Shown here piece after piece: positions 35,053 to 43,826 of a stretch of 64,000 nt of DNA (position 1 is the first letter of the stretch; every line of letters starts with the position of its first letter). The notes below the pieces were generated by a model. It searched no databases, was not told where the DNA came from, and saw only the letters and a program-made list of their open reading frames with translations. Origin of the DNA: MGIIa-L3 sp11892u (GTDB lineage Archaea > Thermoplasmatota > Poseidoniia > Poseidoniales > Poseidoniaceae); NCBI GenBank assembly GCA_965659685.1, contig CBFHXB010000009.1, forward strand, positions 1 to 64,000, in the 5' to 3' direction. A program made the position numbers and the translations under genes.

Positions 35053-35667
35053 ATGAGGACAATGCTTGCAACGCCCATGAAAGAGCTGCAAGCCTTTGCG
35101 CTGGCTTTTGTCCTCGTTTCAGGACTCGTCCTTGGAATCACCGAACCATGGGACAATGCAACACCACAAGGGAGCACCAGCGCTGACGAGGACGGAACCA
35201 GTGGAGAAACTTCAGCGCCCGAGGATGGAATGAGCGAAAGAGCCGATGCTGCTGCACAACCTTCGGAACCGGCAACAGCACCCCGATCTGAGCAGTGCTT
35301 GGACAGTCACAATTCCTTAGCCATGCACATTCACCCGAGGGTTGAATTGGTCATTGATGGCCAGAGCATCGCTGTCCCGGATGACCTTGGTATCGACACC
35401 TCAGCATGCGTTCAAGCCATGCACCTTCTCCACACGCACGACGCAACCGGCAAACTTCACATCGAAGGGTACGAGACCTTCTCTCCGACCGCCCAACTCA
35501 TTTTCGAGGTCTGGAACATCAGTTTCCCAGAAGATGACACGTTGCAGCCATTGTTCGACGAGCCGGCCAGGGTGAGTATCACGGTCAACGGTGTGGCCAC
35601 CGAGGCTGCTTGGGACGACATCGAGCTCAAGGACGGTGAAACCTTGCGCATCGAGCACACACCCTGA
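35053..35667 (+). CDS. Secreted or anchored protein with His-rich 'HTHD' domain
   Basis: A protein of about 204 residues. A hydrophobic segment near the start ('LQAFALAFVLVSGLVLGI') is a signal anchor, followed by a Ser/Glu/Ala-rich linker and a globular domain. That domain has 'HNSLAMHIHPRVELVIDG', 'IAVPDDLGID' and 'MHLLHTHDATGKLHIEGYE'. I recognise this H-x-H ... HTHD-x-x-G-x-x-H-I-E pattern from uncharacterised extracytoplasmic proteins of marine archaea and bacteria; clustered histidines suggest metal binding. The start is uncertain (35053 or 35077). It converges with SRP54. Confidence 0.7.
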   Translation: MRTMLATPMKELQAFALAFVLVSGLVLGITEPWDNATPQGSTSADEDGTSGETSAPEDGMSERADAAAQPSEPATAPRSEQCLDSHNSLAMHIHPRVELVIDGQSIAVPDDLGIDTSACVQAMHLLHTHDATGKLHIEGYETFSPTAQLIFEVWNISFPEDDTLQPLFDEPARVSITVNGVATEAAWDDIELKDGETLRIEHTP

Positions 35668-35717
35668 ATCAGACATACGGCAAGGACCTGGGCTGAAACG
35701 TCAGGTGTTCGGTGGTG

Positions 35718-37088
35718 TCAGAACGGCAGGGAATCCCCATCGAGGTCCATTTCGCCCTCTTTCATCATCTTCCGCATCTGCTTGTTGAGACGACGGTTTC
35801 CACCCATTCCCTTCATCATCTTCCTCGAACGGTTCCACTGACCGATCAACTCCCGCACGTCTTTTTCCTTGACACCGGAGCCTTTGGCGATGCGTCGAAC
35901 GCGTTCGACCTTGATCTTTGCAGGTTCGTTCTTCTCCCACGTGGTCATGCTGTCCATGATCACTCGATAGCGGTCCAGATTGGCTTGCATGGCTTCCTTT
36001 TGGGACTTTGAGGCTTGGGCCATGCCGCCAAGCATGCCGCCCGGCAAAAAGGACATCAACTTGTCAATCGTACCGACTTTGGACATCATCTCCATTTGCT
36101 TGTACATGTCGTTGAGGGTGAAGCGACCCGACATCAGCCGTTGCGTCAAACGCATGGCCTCTTCTTCGTCGAGGTCCTCTGGGGCAAGGTCGATCAAGCC
36201 CTGAATGTCACCCATTCCAAGCAAACGAGAGATGAATCGGTCGGACTCGAACCGCTCCAGATCCTTGACTTGTTCGCCAACACCGACGTGCACGATGGGC
36301 GCGCCAGTTGCGGCGACAGCAGAAAGGGCGCCACCACCGCGTGCCGTACCGTCGAGTTTTGTGATGACGATGCCCGTTACACCGGCCAAATCGTGGAACG
36401 ATGCGGCGACCGGTCCAGCGGCTTGACCGACCTGTGCATCGATCACCAGCCAGCGTTCTTCGGCTTGGGCAAGCGCAGCAATGTCGTCGAGTTCGACGAC
36501 CAATTCCTCGTCAAGTTCGTGGCGGCCGGCCGTGTCAATGATGACGAAATCGGCCGAAGCAGTGGCTTGGAGACCGTTTCGAACGATGGTTGCAGCATCC
36601 TTTGTTTCTGGTTCACCGTAGACTTGGACCGAAGTGCCCTCGAGAAGCTGGCTCAACTGAGCGTAGGCACCGGGACGGTGCACGTCAGCCTCAATCACCG
36701 CCACGCGAACGCCGTGCTTCTTCCGGTACCACTCCGCCAATTTGGCGGTCGTGGTGGTCTTTCCTTGACCGTACAAACCCACCAAGAGAAGCGTGGAACC
36801 GTGAGGCCGGAATTCAGCCGAAGGTCCGAGGAGCCGAACGAGTTCGGTGTAGAGGATGTTCATTGCGTGCGTTTGCAGCGTGATGCCTGGGCGGGGTTCT
36901 TCTTCCCGCATCCTCGACTCAAGACGTTCGACGATTTCCTTGGTCTGCCTGACGTTGAAATCTGCCTCCTGCAAGGCTCGACGAAGGCTCTTCGTCATGT
37001 CACGGAGCTCTTCTTCATCCAACCGACGCTTCGACTTGAGGAAGCCAAGGGACCGGAAAATGCCCTTTGAGAGGCCCTCAAGCGCCAT
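35718..37088 (-). CDS. srp54: Signal recognition particle 54 kDa GTPase
   Basis: SRP54 binds signal sequences on the ribosome and directs them to the Sec translocon. The 456-residue protein has the N domain, the G domain with P-loop 'GLYGQGKTTTT' (104-114), 'DTAGRH' and 'TKLDGTARGGGALS', and the methionine-rich M domain ('YKQMEMMSKVG', 'MLGGMAQ', 'RKMMKGMGG'). The start 'MALEGLSKGIF' is the usual N-domain beginning. It lies 25 bases after the Get3/ArsA gene on the same strand, so both targeting factors may share a transcript. The 7S RNA gene is not in the window. Confidence 0.97.
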   Translation of the reverse strand: MALEGLSKGIFRSLGFLKSKRRLDEEELRDMTKSLRRALQEADFNVRQTKEIVERLESRMREEEPRPGITLQTHAMNILYTELVRLLGPSAEFRPHGSTLLLVGLYGQGKTTTTAKLAEWYRKKHGVRVAVIEADVHRPGAYAQLSQLLEGTSVQVYGEPETKDAATIVRNGLQATASADFVIIDTAGRHELDEELVVELDDIAALAQAEERWLVIDAQVGQAAGPVAASFHDLAGVTGIVITKLDGTARGGGALSAVAATGAPIVHVGVGEQVKDLERFESDRFISRLLGMGDIQGLIDLAPEDLDEEEAMRLTQRLMSGRFTLNDMYKQMEMMSKVGTIDKLMSFLPGGMLGGMAQASKSQKEAMQANLDRYRVIMDSMTTWEKNEPAKIKVERVRRIAKGSGVKEKDVRELIGQWNRSRKMMKGMGGNRRLNKQMRKMMKEGEMDLDGDSLPF

Positions 37089-37113
37089 GGACCATGCTCC
37101 CGTTGGGTTGGTT

Positions 37114-38373
37114 TCAACCTGTTGACGCCGAAGGACGTGGCACGGTCAGGTGCAACACTTCACCACGGAAACGTGCAACGACAGTGCTGGCTTTGACCGC
37201 ACTTGACGTGGGGACGTGACGCTCGTGCCCGTTGACCCCCACCAAAAGACGCCCCTCTTCGCTTCGCAGACTCAGGTCTTCACGGGCCAATCCCGGAAGG
37301 TGAAGTTGGATGGTCTCTTCGTCGTCCTCTTGATGCACGACCATCGACCGGTGCAATTCGTGGTGAAGCGGCGCTCCCATCGAATGAGGGCCAATGCCAT
37401 CTGGAATCTGAACGAGGTCACCGTACAACACGTCTGCGAGGGCCCGTAGCCCCTCGAGACCATGGACCTCGGTGTCCATCAACGGGACGCACACCGGGGT
37501 ATGGTCCCCCAACGCTTCTTCCAGTTCCTGAATGCGACCTTGCTCCTCTGCCCGACGTCGTTCGAGGAAGGGATGATCCAAGGCCGGCGTGACCCTGTTG
37601 ACCACACAACCCGTGACCGGAAGTTTGTGATGTTGGAGCGCTTCGTTGGCACGCACGGTTTCGTTGACGCCCATTCGTTCTGGGATGGTCACGAGGGTAA
37701 ACCGTGTGGTCGACGGGTCGGAAAGAATGCGCCGGATGTGGAGGACCCGACGGCGAAAGCGTTCAAGCTCGTCCTTCATGGCGTCGCTTTCCTTCCGGCC
37801 AAAGAGCATCGAGCGCAGACCACCGGACGCCCTCATCAAACGAAGAAGACGGTCCGACCACGCATCGATGAGTTCGGGCAAAGCCAGGAAGCGCAAGGTG
37901 TGGCCCGTTGGGGCGGTGTCGAAGACCACCACGTCCCAGCGGAGGTCTTCGATGTGCTTGAGCAATTCATCGAACGCCAACGCTTCGTCAAGACCGGGTA
38001 AGAGCAAATCCGAGGCTTCGACCTCGTTGCCGACGTCCGCAGCGGCACCACCGAGGTCGCCACCCGCCATGCCTGCCAAACCTGCGAAGGGACCGCCACC
38101 GCCAAGCCCTTGCATGGCTTCACTGATCTTCGGCATGGCCTGAGCCACGCGTGCTTCAGGGTCCATTTCCAAACCGAACAAGCCCGGCACGCCGTCCACA
38201 GGCGTGGGTTCTGGCCCCAATTCGATGCCGAGGGAGTCGGACGTCGAGTGGGCAGGGTCGCTGGACACCAACAACACCCTCAGACCCGCGTCTGCAAGTC
38301 GAATGGCGCTTGCTGCTGAGCATGTGGTCTTGCCCACACCACCTTTGCCGCCAAAGAGCAGAAGTCGGGCCAT
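37114..38373 (-). CDS. ArsA/Get3-family ATPase with C-terminal Hsp20-like domain
   Basis: A 419-residue P-loop ATPase of the ArsA/Get3 family. The deviant Walker A is 'GGKGGVGKTT' (8-17), switch I is 'SSDPAHSTSDSLG' and switch II is 'DTAPTGHTLRFL'. A Gly/Ala/Met-rich stretch near residues 88-115 resembles the hydrophobic client-binding region of Get3. Residues from about 340 form a beta-sandwich like the ArsA Hsp20-like domain ('IQLHLPGLAREDLSLRSEEG'). No arsenic genes are nearby and the neighbour is SRP54. I therefore infer a tail-anchored-protein or chaperone role rather than arsenite export. Confidence 0.9.
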   Translation of the reverse strand: MARLLLFGGKGGVGKTTCSAASAIRLADAGLRVLLVSSDPAHSTSDSLGIELGPEPTPVDGVPGLFGLEMDPEARVAQAMPKISEAMQGLGGGGPFAGLAGMAGGDLGGAAADVGNEVEASDLLLPGLDEALAFDELLKHIEDLRWDVVVFDTAPTGHTLRFLALPELIDAWSDRLLRLMRASGGLRSMLFGRKESDAMKDELERFRRRVLHIRRILSDPSTTRFTLVTIPERMGVNETVRANEALQHHKLPVTGCVVNRVTPALDHPFLERRRAEEQGRIQELEEALGDHTPVCVPLMDTEVHGLEGLRALADVLYGDLVQIPDGIGPHSMGAPLHHELHRSMVVHQEDDEETIQLHLPGLAREDLSLRSEEGRLLVGVNGHERHVPTSSAVKASTVVARFRGEVLHLTVPRPSASTG

Positions 38374-38392
38374 GGTCGTCGCGGGGAACGGC

Positions 38393-38406
38393 GAGGTTTG
38401 AACCTC
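38393..38406. repeat. Inverted repeat GAGGTT-TG-AACCTC
   Basis: A perfect 6-base inverted repeat with a 2-base centre lies in the divergent region between the Get3/ArsA-like gene (start 38373) and the membrane-protein gene. Its position fits an operator; no binding protein is known. Confidence 0.4.
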
Positions 38407-38416
38407 TCGACGTGGG

Positions 38417-39208
38417 ATGCTTCATCAACATGCGGTCCAGCCTCCGACCATGCAAGAGGCCGTGGTCTTCCAGATCGCGGCCCTTCTGGCGCTCTTAGGC
38501 ATGGGCCTTGCATGGCGTGGCGTGATGACCCAGTATGCGGGATTCTATGATCTGTCGCTGGCGTGGAGCCATGTGCTCTGGGGCTGTGTTCTCGGCGCCG
38601 TGGTCGCGACCCTCGAATTCCAAACCTTGTTCATTCCGTACTACGATGTCGTCGTGGGTGGCGCACCCGCCACTCAGGGGCCCAACTTGTTCGTGCTCTT
38701 GTGGTTTGTCGGCATGCATTCAGCGGCCGCGCACCTGATCCTCCGACGGTCGAAAGTGCGCGAAGCAAGCGCGCAAACAACGTCGGGTTGGGCGCTTGGA
38801 GCCGCCATGGGCGGCATGCAGGGCTTGTTCCTCAGCGCACAACTCCTGAACGCCACGGGCAGCTTCACCGCTTCGCATCGATGGCTCGGTGCTGCGGCGT
38901 TTGGGCTCCTCCTCCCACGATTGGAGGCCACCCTGACGGCTTGGCAGGGGCACATGATGCTCCAAGGTCGCCGCCTTGGCGCGGTCTTTCGCGCCGCTGC
39001 ATGGCGAATGGTGCTTCTGACGTTGGCCTATTTCGCGTTCTTCCAGCCCCTCATTTGGCTCACGTCTGTCGTTATCCTCTTGTCCGCTGAGCCGCGCGTC
39101 GGGGGTTGGGTATGGGACGGATTGAGCCCACAAGCCAAGCGAGCGTTGCGACGCGTGCGTGCAGAACGGGCCCGTGAAGCCCGCACCCGTGAACGCGAAG
39201 AGGAGTGA
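38417..39208 (+). CDS. Hypothetical polytopic membrane protein
   Basis: A protein of 263 residues (252 if the ATG at 38450 is used). Five to six hydrophobic helices are visible ('VVFQIAALLALLGMGLAW', 'LWGCVLGAVVATLEF', 'LFVLLWFVGMHSAAAHLIL', 'ALGAAMGGMQGLFLS', 'MVLLTLAYFAFFQPLIWL'), with an Arg/Glu-rich cytoplasmic tail. I do not recognise a family. It diverges from the Get3/ArsA-like gene and is followed 45 bases later by the transglutaminase-like gene. Confidence 0.75.
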   Translation: MLHQHAVQPPTMQEAVVFQIAALLALLGMGLAWRGVMTQYAGFYDLSLAWSHVLWGCVLGAVVATLEFQTLFIPYYDVVVGGAPATQGPNLFVLLWFVGMHSAAAHLILRRSKVREASAQTTSGWALGAAMGGMQGLFLSAQLLNATGSFTASHRWLGAAAFGLLLPRLEATLTAWQGHMMLQGRRLGAVFRAAAWRMVLLTLAYFAFFQPLIWLTSVVILLSAEPRVGGWVWDGLSPQAKRALRRVRAERAREARTREREEE

Positions 39209-39253
39209 TTCCCCCAAGGAAGCGTTAAACGGCGCCGGTTGGCAGAAGGAGGC

Positions 39254-40789
39254 ATGGGCACCTGCCCACACTGCCGTGCGGTCACGCTGCCCGGCGATGC
39301 CGTATGCTACACCTGCGGCCGATTTCTTCAGGGCAAAGGGGCAGGGTATTCCATGCCCACGGCCCCGAAAAAACGCGGCGTGGTCGTTGACCAGAAGGGC
39401 CGCACTCGAAACATCATGAAGCGACGCCGAAACAGGCAACGTTCTGTGTTCATGCTGGCGTTTGTCATCTTCGCCTTCCTCTCCCCACAAGCGAGGGAAG
39501 CTGCGTTTGGGACCGTCGACAACCTCGACGAATACCTCGCTCAATTGCTGGAAGGCCCGCTGATCTATCCGGTTGAGGCATCGTTTGGCGTGGAACGTTC
39601 CTACGTGGTTGAGAACCATCTCGAGCGACCGGGCTTCTTGCAGGAGACCATTCGTCTCCCGGTGGACCTCACCAGCGCCTACGGCATGGCCACGTCCATC
39701 AATGGAAGCACGCCGATGCAACTCCAAACCCCTGAATCCTTCGTCGTTACAGTCGCCGGTGAAAGCGTCAGTGTCCCGCTCGACGGATCGGTGCTTGAAC
39801 GGGACAATGCATGGACTTCCGCACAAGGTCACGAAGTGTGGTGGCCCAGTGAAGCCATTGGGGATCAGGAACACTGCTCCATTGCCGCGTGCGTCAAAAT
39901 CCGACTCAACATGCAAGCCGGAGACGTGGTTGAGTTCAGTGCAGTTTCCAACGTGGCGGTCTCGAGCCACACCTGGTGGGACCACGACAGGGTCGATGGC
40001 CGCATCCCCGGTGGAGCCAGTGGCATCAGCTTGGAACGCTCAGGCACCTTTGCGGACCTTGATGACCGAAGGGACGGTCAGCGCGTGAACGAGTACACCG
40101 ACCCGAAGTGGTACAACCTCGGCACCTATGAGAACGGCTCCGCCCGAGGACACGCGATTGACGCCACCGCCCAGATCGTCCAAGATACCGCCAACCTGAT
40201 CTCGATGAGGTTGCCCGAGGGGCGGCAAGACAACGTCTACGCGTTCGCAAGGGCGGCGTTCGACTGGATGCACGAGAGCGTTCCTTACGATGACTTCGCC
40301 CTGACAACGCCCCGCTCTGGGCCCACATGCCTTGCCGATGGATTGGGCGATTGCGACGAACAGACCAACGCCTACCTGTCCATCCTACGGACCAAGGGGA
40401 TCCCTGGATGGTTCGTGTTTGGTGCACTGGTGGACCCACTGAGTTTCACGACGTGGGAACTTCACGCCTGGGGATACATCATGCTCCCACTTGACGAAGG
40501 ATGGTGCACGTCCCAGGGCATTGCCGCCAACGACTGCTTTGTTGAGGCAAGCGTTGACGTGGTCAACAACAAGTGGCTGCTTCACACCACCAACGCTTAC
40601 GTGGATTGGATCGAAGAGCCCGACCCCACCGGCAACGCGATTGCTTCCGCGTACCAGAGCACGATTTTCACGGCTGCCAACATCGGCGAGCGTTCCATCG
40701 AACGCAACATGCTGGTCAGCACCGCGGAGGGCGTGCAACTCGATGGCGGAACGTACCGGGTCACCAAGATGGCCGAGGATTTGAGGTGA
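39254..40789 (+). CDS. Membrane-anchored transglutaminase-like protein with N-terminal zinc ribbon
   Basis: A 511-residue protein beginning with a zinc ribbon (C4/C7 and C18/C21). A basic stretch and one transmembrane helix (about 64-78) come next, then a long extracytoplasmic part. That part ends in a transglutaminase-like domain: catalytic Cys367 in 'GLGDCDEQTNAYLSIL', His404 in 'WELHAWGYIMLP' and a plausible Asp435 in 'VDVVNNKW'. Such domains act as cysteine proteases or cross-linkers. The ATG at 39254 has a GGAGG site five bases upstream. It is followed four bases later by trkA, suggesting one transcript with trkA-trkH. Confidence 0.82.
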   Translation: MGTCPHCRAVTLPGDAVCYTCGRFLQGKGAGYSMPTAPKKRGVVVDQKGRTRNIMKRRRNRQRSVFMLAFVIFAFLSPQAREAAFGTVDNLDEYLAQLLEGPLIYPVEASFGVERSYVVENHLERPGFLQETIRLPVDLTSAYGMATSINGSTPMQLQTPESFVVTVAGESVSVPLDGSVLERDNAWTSAQGHEVWWPSEAIGDQEHCSIAACVKIRLNMQAGDVVEFSAVSNVAVSSHTWWDHDRVDGRIPGGASGISLERSGTFADLDDRRDGQRVNEYTDPKWYNLGTYENGSARGHAIDATAQIVQDTANLISMRLPEGRQDNVYAFARAAFDWMHESVPYDDFALTTPRSGPTCLADGLGDCDEQTNAYLSILRTKGIPGWFVFGALVDPLSFTTWELHAWGYIMLPLDEGWCTSQGIAANDCFVEASVDVVNNKWLLHTTNAYVDWIEEPDPTGNAIASAYQSTIFTAANIGERSIERNMLVSTAEGVQLDGGTYRVTKMAEDLR

Positions 40790-40793
40790 GCCA

Positions 40794-42212
40794 ATGCTGG
40801 TGATCATTGCGGGCGCCGGAAGGGTCGGACTTGGTTTGGCGGAGGCGCTCATCAAGGAACAGAAAAACGACGTTGTTCTGTTGGACATGAGTTCGAGGGC
40901 CGTCAAAAACGCTCAGGCCTTCGACATGCTCGTGCTGCACGGGGACGTGTTGGACCGACAGGCCCTCATCGAAGCCGGCATCGACCGTGCTGACGTGTTC
41001 ATTGCGGCCACAGACAACGACGACCGCAACGTCTTGGCATGTGGACTTGCCAAGCACCTCCACGACCTTCGTGGTGGCCAGCGTGAGAACCTGCTCACCT
41101 TGTGCCGAATCCGTGACGAAAGCATCCTCGAAGAACAGGCCCATGGTGGCCTGAAGGCTTGGGCTGAAGTGGACCGGGCCATTGACCCCATCGATGGAGC
41201 CATCAGTCGACTCTCATCCGGCATCCGCGCCTCTTCCTTTGCCGAAGTGATTCCGTTCGACCACGAGGCGTACCTCGTCGAATTGGAAATCACCGAAGAT
41301 TGCAGGCTTCCTCTTGACGTGCCGCTTTCTGAGGTTGAAAAGGAAGTTGGGACGCCGGTCCCACTCCTGATCGGACTCAAGCGCAAGGGAACGCGGAGCA
41401 AGGTTCCTTCAGGGACGACGGTTCTTCGCCCAGGGGACAGAATCGCCGTAGCCACCACGGGACTCGGCTCCTTTGACGACTTGGTCCACACCTTCGGGCA
41501 CGACGTCCGTGCTTTCCCAAGCCAACCAAAGGTGGTCGTTGTCGGTGGGTCAACCCTTGGACTCCGCATCGCTGCTCACTGGCTTGAGGAAGGGGCGCAC
41601 GTGATGATCGTCGAAGGCGACCTGCAAACGGCCAACGCCATTTCGGGTCACCGTATCGGTGGACACCCAGAATTGGAAGTCATTCACGGCGACCACGTCT
41701 CCAGGGAAACCATGGAAGAAGTGGGGATGGGTGGCATGGACGTCGCCATCGGCGCCCTCGATGACGACCACGCCAACATCGCTGCGATGCTCTTCGCCAT
41801 GGACCTCGGCGTGACCAACACCGGCCTGATCCTCAACGACAACGACTTGGTTCACGTCGTTCAACGGATGGGCATCAGTTTCTCGGTGGACATCACCCGG
41901 GTGGCCGTCGATGAATTGCTCACCCAAGTCCATCGAAAACTTGCAGGCCATTACGCGGTGCTGTCGACCATTCCGAACGTGGTCGGCGTCACGCACGAGG
42001 TGACGAAAGCCGCCAAGTTTTGCGGTCGTCGCATTCGAGAGGGCGGTTTCCCCGATTGGATGCGCATCGCCTTCATTCAACGCAGCGATTCCCATGGACG
42101 TTGGTCTTCCCATGACCCGCATCCTGACGAGACCCTGATTGAACATGACCGCCTCATCATCTTCACGTCCCCCGACCACGTCGCTGATGTGGAGAAGAAA
42201 TTCCGGGTGTGA
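40794..42212 (+). CDS. trkA: Trk potassium uptake regulatory subunit TrkA
   Basis: TrkA is the cytoplasmic nucleotide-binding subunit that gates the TrkH channel. The 472-residue protein has two RCK units. The first Rossmann motif is 'IIAGAGRVGLGLAEAL' with 'DVFIAATDNDDRNVLAC', then a TrkA-C domain. The second is 'VVVVGGSTLGLRIAAHWL' with 'DVAIGALDDDHANIAAML', then another TrkA-C domain. It precedes trkH by three bases. Confidence 0.93.
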   Translation: MLVIIAGAGRVGLGLAEALIKEQKNDVVLLDMSSRAVKNAQAFDMLVLHGDVLDRQALIEAGIDRADVFIAATDNDDRNVLACGLAKHLHDLRGGQRENLLTLCRIRDESILEEQAHGGLKAWAEVDRAIDPIDGAISRLSSGIRASSFAEVIPFDHEAYLVELEITEDCRLPLDVPLSEVEKEVGTPVPLLIGLKRKGTRSKVPSGTTVLRPGDRIAVATTGLGSFDDLVHTFGHDVRAFPSQPKVVVVGGSTLGLRIAAHWLEEGAHVMIVEGDLQTANAISGHRIGGHPELEVIHGDHVSRETMEEVGMGGMDVAIGALDDDHANIAAMLFAMDLGVTNTGLILNDNDLVHVVQRMGISFSVDITRVAVDELLTQVHRKLAGHYAVLSTIPNVVGVTHEVTKAAKFCGRRIREGGFPDWMRIAFIQRSDSHGRWSSHDPHPDETLIEHDRLIIFTSPDHVADVEKKFRV

Positions 42213-42215
42213 TGC

Positions 42216-43826
42216 ATGCGTTGGGACGTGCTCTACCTCATCCTCGGTTGGACCGTGGGTGCCTTGACCGTGCCTTTGGCTCTGGTGGGCATCGCCACGG
42301 CCTTCCTCGATGACGTGCAGATGGCGCTTGTCGCCTTTCTTCCGTCGACCCTCTTTGCCGTGACGTCCAGTTGGCTGATGTTGACGTACGGCACGACACC
42401 AGAAACCCCGGACCGATTGAGGGACAGGGAGGCCTTTGCAACCGTTGCATTGGCGTATCCAGTGGTCGTGGCCTTCGGTGCCATGCCCTTCTGGTTGGGC
42501 GGGATGTTTCACGGCCCCTTCACCGACGACGTGACCTTGCTGATCGCCCTTGAAGGATTGATTCATTCAGGTTTTGAGGCCATGTCAGGCTTTACCACCA
42601 CGGGAACGACAATCATCGACATCTCGACCTCCCCGAATTGTTTTGCCAACACCGAGGATTGCATCGGTGCACAATCCAGAGGATTGTTGCTGTGGCGCTC
42701 GACCATGCAGTGGTTGGGTGGCATGGGTGTGATCATGCTGAGCATGGTCGTGCTTTCCCGCGTGCTTGGCGGTGGCATGGCACTGGCGAGAGCTGAACTG
42801 ACCGGGCCATCCCTCTCCCGGCTCCGACCCAAGTTGGCCCAGACCGCCCAAGCGCTTTGGATCATGTACCTCGTGCTGACCCTGCTCGAAATCGTCCTCT
42901 TGGTTGGGCTGACGCCGATGGACACCTATGAGGCGGTGAACCACGGATTGACGACCATGCCCAGCGGTGGATTTTCGACCACCGACGACAGCATCGGGCA
43001 CTGGAACGATCCCATGTTGGAATCCATCATCATCGTCTTCATGTTCTTGGCTGGTGTCAATTTCACCCTGTTGTACTTCATCGTCCAACGTCAACCCGGC
43101 AAGATGTGGGCCGATGAGGAATTCAAAACCTACCTCGCCTACCTCGCGGGCGCCACCGCGATCATCACCGGAGCACTGCTCTTGCAAGGCGGAGACACGG
43201 GAAGCGAACCCCTCCGAAAGTCCCTGTTCCAGGTCGTTGCCATCGCGACATCAACGGGGTACGGGACGGCCGATTACATGCTGTGGCCCGTGATTGCACA
43301 ACTTGTCATCCTGATGTTGATGGTCGTCGGTGCATCCGCAGGCTCCACCGCCGGTGGCCTGAAATTGCTCCGCATCAGCCTCGCCATCAAGGTGGCTCGG
43401 CGTCAACTGAATCGACTGACTCACCCAAGGCGCATCCACACCGTTCGAATGAACGGAGAACAGGTCGAGCAGGAACAGGTGGAACTGATCGTTGGGATGT
43501 TGTTGGTGTGGATCTTGCTGTTCGCAGGAGCATCGCTGCTCATGGCCCTCATCATGGCCCCGATGGGGGCCGACCTGGACGTGCTCTCGGTCATCGGCGT
43601 GGTCGCCAGCGCCCTCGGGAACACGGGACCTGCGATGGGTGAATTTGGTCCCGCCGTAACGTGGGCCGCAATGCCCAACACCGGACTGATCCTGACGGGG
43701 ATCCTGATGTGGTTCGGCCGTCTCGAACTTTTGACCGCAGTCATCCTCTTCTCACCCTCGACCTGGCGGGAGCCCGGTGCACGCAAGAAGGACATCGAAG
43801 ACGAAGATCAGAACAGCGTGGTCTGA
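42216..43826 (+). CDS. trkH: Trk potassium uptake channel subunit TrkH
   Basis: A 536-residue membrane protein of the TrkH/KtrB family. The four selectivity-filter-like loops are visible in order: 'SGFTTTGTTI', 'TMPSGGFSTTD', 'ATSTGYGTADY' and 'ALGNTGPAMGEFGP'. These alternate with hydrophobic helices as expected for four MPM repeats. It works with TrkA. Its last 19 bases overlap the converging RFC large-subunit gene. Confidence 0.94.
   Translation: MRWDVLYLILGWTVGALTVPLALVGIATAFLDDVQMALVAFLPSTLFAVTSSWLMLTYGTTPETPDRLRDREAFATVALAYPVVVAFGAMPFWLGGMFHGPFTDDVTLLIALEGLIHSGFEAMSGFTTTGTTIIDISTSPNCFANTEDCIGAQSRGLLLWRSTMQWLGGMGVIMLSMVVLSRVLGGGMALARAELTGPSLSRLRPKLAQTAQALWIMYLVLTLLEIVLLVGLTPMDTYEAVNHGLTTMPSGGFSTTDDSIGHWNDPMLESIIIVFMFLAGVNFTLLYFIVQRQPGKMWADEEFKTYLAYLAGATAIITGALLLQGGDTGSEPLRKSLFQVVAIATSTGYGTADYMLWPVIAQLVILMLMVVGASAGSTAGGLKLLRISLAIKVARRQLNRLTHPRRIHTVRMNGEQVEQEQVELIVGMLLVWILLFAGASLLMALIMAPMGADLDVLSVIGVVASALGNTGPAMGEFGPAVTWAAMPNTGLILTGILMWFGRLELLTAVILFSPSTWREPGARKKDIEDEDQNSVV

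Noticed and set aside
37114..38373. Arsenite-pump ATPase reading of the ArsA-family gene
   Set aside because: No arsenic genes are adjacent, and the protein is single-domain with a Get3-like client stretch and SRP54 as neighbour.
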